This document shows, in pieces, positions 1 through 6,396 of a DNA stretch of 6,779 bases. Source of the stretch: an uncultured bacterium (GTDB lineage: Bacteria > Patescibacteriota > Minisyncoccia > Phycocordibacterales > PALSA-1337). The stretch lies in the NCBI GenBank assembly GCA_903826185.1, contig CAIKDL010000131.1:1-6779 (forward strand), in the 5' to 3' direction. The translations under genes were made by a program, and so were the position numbers. The first letter of the stretch is position 1, and every line of letters begins with the position of its first letter. The notes beneath the pieces are model-generated. The model did not search any database. It worked only from the letters and a program-made list of their open reading frames with translations, and had not been told where the DNA came from.

Positions 1-158
1 CAATGACATACCTCTCCCCAAACGACAAATGATTGTATTTCATATGACAGTTAAATTAATCTGCTAAATGTATTAATTCTACTGTCCTACTTCAAAGGTA
101 TCCAGAAGGTAGGCATAAACCAAGTAACAATCAAAAACAAGGAAAGGGACAAGTAAAA
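1..158. other. AT-rich leader upstream of the first gene
   Basis: No coding region is supported here on either strand. The stretch is AT-rich and purine-rich close to the gene that starts at 159. I looked for a sigma-70 type promoter. There is an ATGACA at 44-49, but no good -10 hexamer at the right distance, so I do not call a promoter. A purine-rich ribosome binding site (GGAAAGGG, 141-148) lies at its right end. Confidence 0.5.
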
Positions 159-773
159 ATGAGTACGAATCAGTTCGTTGTAAAAGCCAAGAAAGCATTG
201 CGGTATCTCGGAACATGCGTGTTGGTGTACATACCGATCGTCTGTGGTCAGATGTACCTTCGTCACGCCCTCACCAATAGCAGCCAGCAGACTCACCAAG
301 TCGCCAGCTATTGGCTGCCGGAAAACTCCGTCGTCTTGACTAACTGTCCAGACGGTGAAAAGGTCTACATCCAGACGATGTGGGACTTCCAAAAGCTAAC
401 GAACGGGTGCACACAAGTGCTGGTTTACCCACGAAGCAACGGAGTACGTTACTTCGTTCAGGTCGGCAGCAACTTGATCACCAGCCAAGAAGTTGGCTAC
501 GATGATCTCAACAGCACCGGAATGGAGCATGAGTCATTCCGGCGGCTCGAGGATGGAAAGGTGGAGATAGTCTACTGTCGTTCATGGTTCACCATCGGTT
601 TGGGGGTATTCTTCTCCGTGTTGGGGGGAGCGATCATCTCCTTTGTGGTGTTCATGGTCAGCTGTGGAATCTGGATGTGGTTCTTGGAAGACAAGTGGAT
701 CCATGCCAAGTTCACAACTGCCTGGTTGCAGGCGTTCCACAAAGCTTGGTTCAGTGAAACCAAGCACGCCTGA
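159..773 (+). CDS. Unrecognised protein with two predicted membrane segments
   Basis: I do not recognise this 204-residue protein. The ATG start is supported by GGAAAGGG at 141-148, ten bases upstream. The N-terminus is basic (KAKKALR, residues 9-15), followed by a hydrophobic segment at about 16-33. A mostly polar middle domain (about 35-142) has three cysteines (C63, C84, C140) that could form a disulfide. A long hydrophobic, glycine- and aromatic-rich segment follows at about 143-176, then an amphipathic tail rich in Trp, Phe, His and Lys. By the positive-inside rule both ends would face the cytoplasm and the middle domain would be outside; this topology is inferred. The gene ends with two stop codons in tandem (TGA TGA), is followed by its own hairpin terminator, and converges on murJ, so it is probably a single-gene unit. 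No enzymatic motif is visible. It could be a lineage-specific envelope protein. Confidence 0.8.
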   Translation: MSTNQFVVKAKKALRYLGTCVLVYIPIVCGQMYLRHALTNSSQQTHQVASYWLPENSVVLTNCPDGEKVYIQTMWDFQKLTNGCTQVLVYPRSNGVRYFVQVGSNLITSQEVGYDDLNSTGMEHESFRRLEDGKVEIVYCRSWFTIGLGVFFSVLGGAIISFVVFMVSCGIWMWFLEDKWIHAKFTTAWLQAFHKAWFSETKHA

Positions 774-811
774 TGACTCGGCACATCACCTGTTGATCGA
801 AACTTAACCTA

Positions 812-850
812 AACCCCGTTGGACCCCAATCCAACGGGGTTCAACTTTTA
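812..850. terminator. Hairpin terminator between convergent genes
   Basis: An 11-bp perfect inverted repeat (812-822 with 831-841, arms AACCCCGTTGG and CCAACGGGGTT) encloses an 8-base loop. On the + strand it is followed by a moderately T-rich tail (CAACTTTTATA), which fits termination of the gene ending at 773. The other strand has a weaker T-containing tail (TTAGGTTAAGTTT), so it may also stop murJ transcripts arriving from the right. Confidence 0.82.
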
Positions 851-873
851 TATAAAACCGACTAGCAGCCCGA

Positions 874-2556
874 TTACAACCTCTCCACTTCCGCTGGAGG
901 AACACGGACTCTCCAAATCTTTTGATGTAAAGTCCTCCAGACTTCGGCGAGCTCGGCATTTCTAAGCAAAATAAGAACACAGACCCCGACAATGAGACCT
1001 AAGATACCTGAACAGAAACCTTGCATGAATATTCCCCAGACTTTTTCTAGAGGAAATACCATAGCGAATATTTGCAAGCCCATGAAGGCGATAACTCCAG
1101 ATATAACCGCGGCCGAGAAGCTATGAAAGAGCGTCTCCAACACCGGCTTGCTGAAGCCTTTGTACGATTTCTCGAAAGTCACCCAATGCAAAACCGTGTT
1201 CAGGATAACGCCGATAGAATACGCGAGCGCCAACATAAGCGCATTGGTTCCCTTCTGGCCACTGACACGCAATAAGTCTTCGATGAAGAATCTGAAGAAT
1301 GGCATATGATCGAAAGCGTGAATTAAAACAAACCCGAGGGCAATAATCACGCAGGCAGAAATGACATTGATCACCAATGGTTTGGCAGTCTTACCTTCGG
1401 CGTAGAAAGCGCGCACGAAGAGCACAATCAGACTTTGACCAACAGTCGATATAATGAACAGTGCCAACATGGCCGCGGTCATGCGGGTGTCATTCCAATC
1501 GAACTTACCAGCACCGAGGATGACACGGACGATTTGGGCGCGCAAGACGATAAATAGGACTGTGATCGGCATCGACCAGAAGATTATATGTCTAGCCGCA
1601 GTAATCATTTTTTGTAAGAAAGCCTCTGTATTCTTTTCATAATAAAGCCTGGACAGGGTCGGAAACACCGCCGAAGAATAACTGACACCAATCAATGCTA
1701 ATGGGACTGATTGTAGATTGAATGCCAGATTGAAAACCGAGATCGATCCGGCCGACAATAACGAAGCTGCTGAAATAAAGATGAATTCGGCTAGTTCATT
1801 GGCGGACAAAGTCAGCATACGTGGAAAAGCGGTCAAAACGATTTTCTTGAGCTTTGGCCACTGCAAACTGGCGGTGAATTTTGGTAAAAGCTTATCTTGA
1901 ATAAGGAATGGCAGCTGAATACCCATATGGAAAAATGCCCCGATCGCCACACCAACAGCCATGCCGGACAAACCCATTTTGGGGAACAAGAACACAACGC
2001 CAATAATAATCCCTAGATTGTACATGACCGGAGAAGCGGCGTAGACCAAGAAACGATGGCGCATCTGAGTCAAGCTGGAAAATAGATTCGAGAGAGCCAA
2101 GAAAATCGGCGACATAAGCATTATGCGCATAGCTAAGATGAGCTGTGGTAGCGCCACCTTATCACCAGCAAATCCTGGTAACACTTTTGGTACCAGCCAT
2201 GGTGCCAAGATAAAGACCAGCACGCTTATGATGATGATGACACCAAAGAAAACCGTGAAAATAGAATCTGAGAAAGATTTTCCTTCTTCATTGCTACGAC
2301 TAAACGAATCGATAAAATAAGGGAGGAGTATGGAAGCTGAGACTATTGATCCGATCAATGCAAATATGAAATCTGGCACACGAAATGCTGCGTAGTATAT
2401 ATCCAAATTATGTCCGGCCCCAAAAGAGAATGCCAGAAGCTTGTCGCGGAACAAAGCCAAAATCTGCGAGAGTAAAGCAAAAATCGCCAACACATAAGCG
2501 GCCTCATGAAGACCGCGTATCTCTCTTCCCATAGCAGAAAAAAATCTTTTCACCAT
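874..2556 (-). CDS. murJ: MurJ/MviN-family lipid II flippase
   Basis: This 560-residue polytopic membrane protein belongs to the MurJ (MviN) branch of the MOP superfamily. MurJ moves lipid-linked peptidoglycan precursor (lipid II) across the cytoplasmic membrane. Length and the many hydrophobic segments fit the usual 14-helix fold. Family landmarks: FRDKLLAFSFGAG (residues 36-48), matching the RD...FGAG stretch in the first helix with its essential Arg-Asp pair; AAFRVPDFIF (56-65); FPRMLTLSANELAEF (244-258); ILGAGKFDW (346-354), like the usual YGRGAFD; and RAFYAEGKTAKP (382-393), like ARAFYALGDTRTP. The usual AEGAFSxAFIPV stretch is diverged (IGSIVSASILLPYF, 68-81). The ATG start is preceded only by a weak GGGAA. 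A TATTAT (minus strand, 2571-2576) may be a -10 but has no good -35. The rnpB terminator lies between it and the upstream gene, so it is probably transcribed alone. The family call is secure; substrate is by family knowledge. Confidence 0.96.
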   Translation of the reverse strand: MVKRFFSAMGREIRGLHEAAYVLAIFALLSQILALFRDKLLAFSFGAGHNLDIYYAAFRVPDFIFALIGSIVSASILLPYFIDSFSRSNEEGKSFSDSIFTVFFGVIIIISVLVFILAPWLVPKVLPGFAGDKVALPQLILAMRIMLMSPIFLALSNLFSSLTQMRHRFLVYAASPVMYNLGIIIGVVFLFPKMGLSGMAVGVAIGAFFHMGIQLPFLIQDKLLPKFTASLQWPKLKKIVLTAFPRMLTLSANELAEFIFISAASLLSAGSISVFNLAFNLQSVPLALIGVSYSSAVFPTLSRLYYEKNTEAFLQKMITAARHIIFWSMPITVLFIVLRAQIVRVILGAGKFDWNDTRMTAAMLALFIISTVGQSLIVLFVRAFYAEGKTAKPLVINVISACVIIALGFVLIHAFDHMPFFRFFIEDLLRVSGQKGTNALMLALAYSIGVILNTVLHWVTFEKSYKGFSKPVLETLFHSFSAAVISGVIAFMGLQIFAMVFPLEKVWGIFMQGFCSGILGLIVGVCVLILLRNAELAEVWRTLHQKIWRVRVPPAEVERL

Positions 2557-2601
2557 CGCTTATTCCCGTAATAATAGCACAGCAGAGCCATAAAAAATAT
2601 C

Positions 2602-2640
2602 TGTGGAAAAGAAAATACCCCGTTCATCGCGGGGTATTTC
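2602..2640 (-). terminator. Rho-independent terminator of rnpB
   Basis: Read on the minus strand, a perfect 10-bp stem (AAATACCCCG at 2639-2630 with CGGGGTATTT at 2622-2613) closes a 7-base loop and runs into TTTCTTTTCC. It lies only a few bases after the predicted 3' end of the RNase P RNA, so it is the natural end of that transcript and separates it from murJ. Confidence 0.9.
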
Positions 2641-2642
2641 CA

Positions 2643-3042
2643 TTTTGCCACACCATAAGCCGAATTCTGTCTAGACAACCATATATCTAGGATGTGCGTT
2701 ACCACACACCTCAAGCGGCTCTCCTCGCCCTCACGAAAAACGAATTTCATTTTCCGCGAGGGCGAGGCACGGCCTTGCACCGAGGTAAGGATTTTGCCGT
2801 TGCACCCCGCAAGTTGCCAAGCGGGCTGATCCCTGCCTTGCGGCGTGGATCCGTCTACCGTTTCCGGTCGACGCGTCTCTGTTCGCACCTCTGGTTATTA
2901 TCCTGACGGGCGTTACCCGCTACCCTGCTGCGCGCCAGTTCGAGGGACGAAATTATGACTGTTTTCATTTCCCGAATTGGCGCGCCGGAGTTCGGACTTT
3001 CCTCACTAGGTTTTAATGCCTAGCGCAGTTGTCTGGTGGTGC
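2643..3042 (-). ncRNA. rnpB: RNase P RNA, bacterial type A
   Basis: This is the catalytic RNA of ribonuclease P, which removes 5' leaders from pre-tRNAs. Seen on the minus strand: the conserved 5' core GAGGAAAGTCC followed by GAACTCC; the 3' core ACAGAATTCGGCTTA; and GCAAGGCC and GCTTGAG in the usual order. The P4 helix covaries with the E. coli form: CCGGG/CCCGG there is CCGAA/TTCGG here (2995-2991 with 2664-2660). P2 is perfect (AGACAAC/GTTGTCT). P3 is CGCTAGG/CCTAGTG with one G-U. P18 is capped by a GUAA tetraloop. P1 (3042-3035 with 2654-2647) forms with one bulged C. A long hairpin with two G-U pairs occupies the P16/P17 position (2767-2723). The predicted length is about 400 nt. The 5' end is set from P1 and from the promoter at 3049-3077, whose spacing puts +1 at 3042. 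The 3' end is accurate to a few bases. The tRNA-CCA-binding GGU of loop L15 appears absent (see findings). Confidence 0.97.
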
Positions 3043-3048
3043 TGTCGA

Positions 3049-3077
3049 AGTATAACTCATGACGTTGTCCTTGACAA
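3049..3077 (-). promoter_or_regulatory. Promoter of rnpB
   Basis: On the minus strand there is a -35 TTGTCA (3077-3072), a 17-base spacer and a -10 TATACT (3054-3049). Each hexamer matches the sigma-70 consensus at five and four to five positions respectively. The expected start, seven bases past the -10, is G3042, exactly the first base of the predicted P1 helix of RNase P RNA. Its -35 overlaps that of the divergent promoter. Confidence 0.85.
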
Positions 3078-3099
3078 GAGCTCAATCGCCTGATACATT
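3071..3099 (+). promoter_or_regulatory. Promoter of the ClpP-like gene
   Basis: A consensus -35 TTGACA (3071-3076) is followed after 17 bases by TACATT (3094-3099), a four-of-six -10. Transcription would begin near 3106, leaving a leader of about 40 bases before the TTG start at 3148. The -35 overlaps the -35 of the rnpB promoter on the other strand by five bases. A 13-bp inverted repeat, TTGTC-CTT-GACAA (3065-3077), also covers this point and could be an operator or merely a result of the overlap. Confidence 0.65.
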
Positions 3100-3135
3100 C
3101 CAAACCAGGAACCCCGAACTTATCGGGAAAAAACG

Positions 3136-3149
3136 AAAGGAGCTCCTTT
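3136..3149 (+). promoter_or_regulatory. Strong RBS inside a perfect palindrome
   Basis: AAAGGAG (3136-3142) sits five bases before the TTG start codon at 3148 and is the best Shine-Dalgarno site in the window. It decides this start, since the next in-frame ATG is codon 23. The site is half of a perfect 14-bp palindrome that reaches into the first two bases of the start codon. As RNA it could form a 5-bp stem with an AGCU loop, which would hide the site. Confidence 0.75.
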
Positions 3150-3705
3150 GAAAACAAACGAAAGACCAGGAAATGGACAGAAATTCAAGATCGATCCCAA
3201 GAGGACGATCGCCATGCTCGGCAATATCACCTACGAAAGCATTGCCAAGCAGTTCGAGAAGCTGCAGACACTGTGGCAGAAAAATCCCACGGCGCCAATC
3301 TTCTTCATCATCAACTCCGGCGGCGGAATGATCGATGCTGGATTCATGTTCGTCGATCTGATCGAGATGATGAAGGTCAACTTGGTGACGATCGGAACTG
3401 GCGGAGTCAGGTCTATGGCCATCCCCATGTTCTGTGCTGGGCAGCACCGGGTCGTCACGGCACATACCGACTTCTTCTTCCACGAACTCGGCTTTCAGCC
3501 GAACAAAGACGAACGGTTGGCGGTATCAGAAATCCTCGACAGAGGCAAGAATCTCGACGTCTCCCAAGGTTGGTACGCCGACTTTGTCTCAGAAAAGACC
3601 GGCGGGAAACTGACCTCCAGGGCAGTCAAACGGATGATGGAGAAAGAGACCTATCTGATGCCAGACGAGATCGTCAAGTGTGGTTTGGCTCACGAAGTGA
3701 TCTAA
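3148..3705 (+). CDS. ClpP-like serine protease
   Basis: This 185-residue protein aligns along its length with ClpP, the proteolytic chamber subunit of Clp proteases, which degrades proteins fed by an AAA+ unfoldase. RTIAMLGNIT (19-28) matches RVIFLTGxV. INSGGGMIDAG (55-65) matches the oxyanion-hole motif INSPGGxxxAG, with Gly for Pro. GGVRSMA (85-91) gives the nucleophile Ser89, like GQAASMGA. FFFHELGF (109-116) gives His112, like VMIHQPLG. At the end, EKETYLMPDEIVKCGLAHEV (165-184) matches ERDRFLSAPEAVEYGLVD, which places Glu167 at the catalytic Asp. About ten to fifteen N-terminal residues that form the axial pore loops in ClpP seem shortened or replaced by a Lys-rich stretch. The start is TTG, chosen for its strong RBS. 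The gene has its own promoter and terminator and stands divergent to rnpB. No Clp ATPase gene is next to it. A related ClpP/crotonase-fold protease with a different partner is possible. Confidence 0.88.
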   Translation: MKTNERPGNGQKFKIDPKRTIAMLGNITYESIAKQFEKLQTLWQKNPTAPIFFIINSGGGMIDAGFMFVDLIEMMKVNLVTIGTGGVRSMAIPMFCAGQHRVVTAHTDFFFHELGFQPNKDERLAVSEILDRGKNLDVSQGWYADFVSEKTGGKLTSRAVKRMMEKETYLMPDEIVKCGLAHEVI

Positions 3706-3710
3706 CCATA

Positions 3711-3747
3711 AATCGCCTCACCCGCTTCTCGGGTAAGGCGATTTTTT
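3711..3747 (+). terminator. Rho-independent terminator after the ClpP-like gene
   Basis: A 13-bp stem with one mismatch (AATCGCCT-C-ACCCG at 3711-3724 with CGGGT-A-AGGCGATT at 3730-3743), a 5-base loop and a run of six T (3742-3747) follow the stop codon by five bases. On the opposite strand the same stem lies just past the end of nrdJ, but its tail there (TATGG) is poor, so its use in both directions is uncertain. Confidence 0.93.
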
Positions 3748-3752
3748 ATTTC

Positions 3753-6092
3753 TTAAACTATTTCACATACCCCACCGGCACATGCCAACTCTTTCTTGAG
3801 ATCGGTCTCATTTTGCTTCTCGTAAGTGATGATCTTAGAATAGTCGATATGCTCGAGGCGCTTAGCAAGCTCTTTGTACTTAGCTTCATCGATAGCCTCA
3901 TAAGGAGCCAACTTGTACACATGGTCTTCGCGTGGCAAGAATGACAAGCCTCCGCAAATATCCCAGTTCTTGTAGACCCAGTTGGCGACTTCGATCCATT
4001 CGTCATTGCTGACGGAAATAGTGATGGAAGGATTGTGTTCGGTGTAATTTTCTTTGACCATCTTCCAATATTCGAGCTGCTCGATAGCTGTCAGATCATC
4101 ACGGAATATGGAACCGCTTGGAGCCTTGATTGGGAATTCCAAGACAAATGTATTGGCGGTCTCGGCATTTTGTCCAACTTCTGGGAAATAAGGAACTCCT
4201 TGATCTTTCAACATCCTGAACAATGAATCAGTAGCTGAGATGCGTACGCGGCGGATATAGTACTTGGAGTGGCGTGGGTGCATACCAGATGAACAATCGA
4301 CTGTCTGCGAAAGGGTTCCGGAAGGCTTCACGCAAGTAATGGCCGTGGACTCATTGATGCCAAACCTCTTGGCATACTCTTTGTTGATCTTGATAGTCTC
4401 GGCCTTAAGCTTACGTAATGTTCCTGGGTTGCGAACTGCCGGACAATCCCACTGACCAGTGATAGAAACTCCGAGAAGACGCTCGTGCTCACAGTGCTCT
4501 TTCCATTCCTTGGAAAGATACGGAAAATGAGTGAGTGACGACTGGTATGTTCCAATGATGGTGGCAATACGAACTTTCTTGAGAAGAGTGGCTTCGGTGT
4601 CTTCGGCGCGAGCAACAATCTCAGAAAGGTTACAAAACTGCTTGGACTGAAGGATGATCTCTCCACAAGGATTGGTGCCGATCGGGCCGACGATGTGCTT
4701 ACCAGTCGAATCGAAGTAGCCCTTGTAAGTCTTAAGAGCCTTGATACGGCGCTCCGGCAATGTGATGGCCAGAGATCCACGGTTGAATATACCTCTTTCG
4801 CCAGAACGACTCTCTACAAGGGCCATCCATTCTCTAAGGAACTCTTCATTTGTCGGCTTATTTATATAGACAGCGGAGTTATTGGCCAACATGCGGTGCG
4901 GATGAGTCATATAGAAAGCACCTTTCTTGGCATCACGGACTTCCTGATCATCGAGGTCTGATAATGAGATCATGGCGCTGCGGCGGACACCTCCAGCGAC
5001 CACACAATCACCAATCATACAGATGATATCGTGCAAATCGATATTGCGAAGACGGCGGCCTTGTCTGGAGAACATGATCTGACGAGTGAATTGGTGCAAA
5101 CGTTGTAGCGGAGCTGGACCAGAAGCTTTTCCGCCCATGGTCTTCAAGCGAGCACCTTCTGGACGAATCTGGGAATAATCGAATTCTATGTCCTTACCAG
5201 CAGCCCAAGCCTTCATACCAACAGTCAAGCTATCAGCCCAACCTTCCCTGCTATCTGGAATGACATGCGTCGGCAACTTGGCGCCATTTTGCATCATGAT
5301 CTGCGGAAACTTTTCCACATTGGCACTCTCAACTGACCAACCGGCGCCAGTACCGCACATGGAGATGTACATGATCTCGGCAAGATCTTGGAATGATTCC
5401 GGTGCGATGAACGAACAGTTGTAAGCACAGACGTTGGTGTTGCGTGCCGGTCCGCCAGCGAATTGGAACAAGCGCATCGACGGCATCGCCCATTGCTTCA
5501 AAATATATTCGCGAATTTCTTTATACTCAGCATCCTTGAGTTTGTTGCCAAGATTTTCTTTCATGAAGCCGAGGTAACGATCGACTGTCTCTATATATGT
5601 CTCACGACGAGACTCCGCATCTATCCAACGAGAATAAGAACGGTAATAGACAAGCTCCCCGAGGGCGTTTCGGAAAGACTTTTTGGAATCAGTGGCCAGC
5701 TTACGCACATGCTCCGGGATCTCCGTTCCTTGTGCACGAATCTTCGACCTCTCTTCGCGGTATATGACGTAATGCTTAGCTGTTTTGACGTAATCGGAAC
5801 GCATCAGCTCCGCCTCGACGATGTCCTGAACACCTTCAACTGTCGGCACGAAGTTCGTAAATTTCTTCTTGATACGGATGAGCTCAGAGAAAACCTGGTT
5901 GGCGACCATTTTCGCCTCTTCTGGTGTTCCTTCTCCAACAGAATTGAAGCCTTTCAGTATGGCATTGGTGATCTTCTCCAGATCAAAAGGCATTATGCGA
6001 CCATCTCTTTTTATAATTGTGGGAATCGTCGGCAACTTAACCGCGGCCGATGCGGCTTTTTTCTTTTTTGGCATATGCTGTACGTTCGTCAT
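3753..6092 (-). CDS. nrdJ: Adenosylcobalamin-dependent (class II) ribonucleotide reductase
   Basis: This enzyme reduces ribonucleotides to deoxyribonucleotides for DNA synthesis, using a thiyl radical generated with adenosylcobalamin and no oxygen. With the start used here it has 779 residues and resembles the monomeric ribonucleoside-triphosphate reductase type (about 740 residues in Lactobacillus) plus an N-terminal regulatory ATP-cone (about 24-112, opening IIKRDGRIMPFD). Active-site features: NPCGEI with radical Cys476 and Glu478; CNLSEI with Cys487; NCSF with Cys226, the likely redox partner of Cys487; and a C-terminal CAGGVC (Cys771, Cys776) that would shuttle electrons from thioredoxin. 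CVKPSGTLSQTVDCSSGMHP (587-606) is the family's phosphate-binding region. No intein or frameshift is seen. The start is uncertain: TTG at 6107, ATG at 6092 and ATG at 6074 (before PKKKK) are all in frame, and none has a Shine-Dalgarno site. A promoter lies at 6160-6187. No other reductase class or activase gene is nearby. Confidence 0.96.
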   Translation of the reverse strand: MTNVQHMPKKKKAASAAVKLPTIPTIIKRDGRIMPFDLEKITNAILKGFNSVGEGTPEEAKMVANQVFSELIRIKKKFTNFVPTVEGVQDIVEAELMRSDYVKTAKHYVIYREERSKIRAQGTEIPEHVRKLATDSKKSFRNALGELVYYRSYSRWIDAESRRETYIETVDRYLGFMKENLGNKLKDAEYKEIREYILKQWAMPSMRLFQFAGGPARNTNVCAYNCSFIAPESFQDLAEIMYISMCGTGAGWSVESANVEKFPQIMMQNGAKLPTHVIPDSREGWADSLTVGMKAWAAGKDIEFDYSQIRPEGARLKTMGGKASGPAPLQRLHQFTRQIMFSRQGRRLRNIDLHDIICMIGDCVVAGGVRRSAMISLSDLDDQEVRDAKKGAFYMTHPHRMLANNSAVYINKPTNEEFLREWMALVESRSGERGIFNRGSLAITLPERRIKALKTYKGYFDSTGKHIVGPIGTNPCGEIILQSKQFCNLSEIVARAEDTEATLLKKVRIATIIGTYQSSLTHFPYLSKEWKEHCEHERLLGVSITGQWDCPAVRNPGTLRKLKAETIKINKEYAKRFGINESTAITCVKPSGTLSQTVDCSSGMHPRHSKYYIRRVRISATDSLFRMLKDQGVPYFPEVGQNAETANTFVLEFPIKAPSGSIFRDDLTAIEQLEYWKMVKENYTEHNPSITISVSNDEWIEVANWVYKNWDICGGLSFLPREDHVYKLAPYEAIDEAKYKELAKRLEHIDYSKIITYEKQNETDLKKELACAGGVCEIV

Positions 6093-6150
6093 GTAGGCGG
6101 TACACAACGGACGTAATTAATTTAACAAACTACTGCTAATAAATGTTCTA

Positions 6151-6166
6151 TTACTATCAATTGTAA
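6151..6166. promoter_or_regulatory. Candidate NrdR box over the nrdJ -10
   Basis: On the minus strand TTACAATTGATAGTAA is an imperfect palindrome (six of eight pairs). Its core CAATTGATAG matches eight of ten positions of the NrdR box core CwAtATaTwG as I recall it. It overlaps the -10 of the nrdJ promoter, which is where NrdR acts. NrdR sites usually come in pairs about three helical turns apart, and I found no convincing partner, so this is tentative. Confidence 0.35.
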
Positions 6167-6187
6167 CCTATTCAAGCTCGCAGTCAA
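6160..6187 (-). promoter_or_regulatory. Promoter of nrdJ
   Basis: On the minus strand there is a -35 TTGACT (6187-6182), a 16-base spacer and a -10 TACAAT (6165-6160). Each hexamer is five of six to the sigma-70 consensus. Transcription would start near 6153, giving a leader of about 60 bases before the ATG at 6092. Confidence 0.7.
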
Positions 6188-6279
6188 AGCTTTTTTGATA
6201 AAAAATTTCTCTTTTTCAAACTTTTTCTCATTGCAAACAAAAAATTTTGATCTGTGAAGGGTCGACACGAAAATAGACA

Positions 6280-6297
6280 GCGTTTACGGCGTTTGCG
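6280..6297. repeat. Imperfect 9-bp tandem repeat
   Basis: GCGTTTACG (6280-6288) is followed at once by GCGTTTGCG (6289-6297), one base different. It is the only GC-rich island in the AT-rich intergenic region. Two copies of nine bases may be chance. Confidence 0.3.
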
Positions 6298-6387
6298 AGA
6301 ACATTTTTATGGGCGATTTTCCAAAACAACAAAATTGTCGTGAAAATTTTTGGTAAAAATGGCAAAAACTTTGTAAAAAGCGGCAGG

Positions 6388-6396
6388 TTATCCACA
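6388..6396 (+). promoter_or_regulatory. Perfect DnaA box
   Basis: TTATCCACA is identical to the high-affinity DnaA box. It is a single copy; no cluster of further boxes is visible, so an origin of replication is not supported. It lies about 200 bases upstream of the nrdJ -35. Confidence 0.45.

Noticed and set aside
771..777. UGA read as glycine, as in some candidate phyla
   Set aside because: The gene at 159-773 ends TGA TGA directly before its terminator, and the conserved genes contain no in-frame TGA, so UGA is a stop here.
1105..1116. 12-base sequence AACCGCGGCCGA also present at 6039-6050
   Set aside because: Both copies lie within unrelated coding regions in different contexts. A shared 12-mer alone is not evidence of a repeat or site.
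2602..2610. DnaA-box-like TTTTCCACA on the minus strand
   Set aside because: A single relaxed match that coincides with the T-rich tail of the rnpB terminator; another TTTTCCACA occurs inside nrdJ near 5309, so such matches are expected by chance.
2550..2888. Minus-strand open frame of 112 codons upstream of murJ
   Set aside because: It lies over the 3' half of RNase P RNA and that gene's terminator. Its composition follows the RNA helices and it matches no protein family.
3273..3944. Plus-strand open frame of 223 codons
   Set aside because: It is a shifted-frame shadow of the ClpP-like gene, rich in Arg and Asp, and it runs through the terminator into nrdJ.
5463..6116. Plus-strand open frame of 217 codons
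   Set aside because: It is antisense to the well-supported nrdJ gene, and its protein has no recognisable motif or start signal.
6093..6187. Cobalamin riboswitch before the B12-dependent reductase
   Set aside because: No B12-box-like sequence and too little room between the predicted transcription start and the gene.
6184..6231. Possible 15-residue very basic peptide (minus strand, MRKSLKKRNFLSKKL) before nrdJ
   Set aside because: It arises from A-rich DNA, has no ribosome binding site, and overlaps the -35 of the nrdJ promoter, so it would lie outside that transcript.
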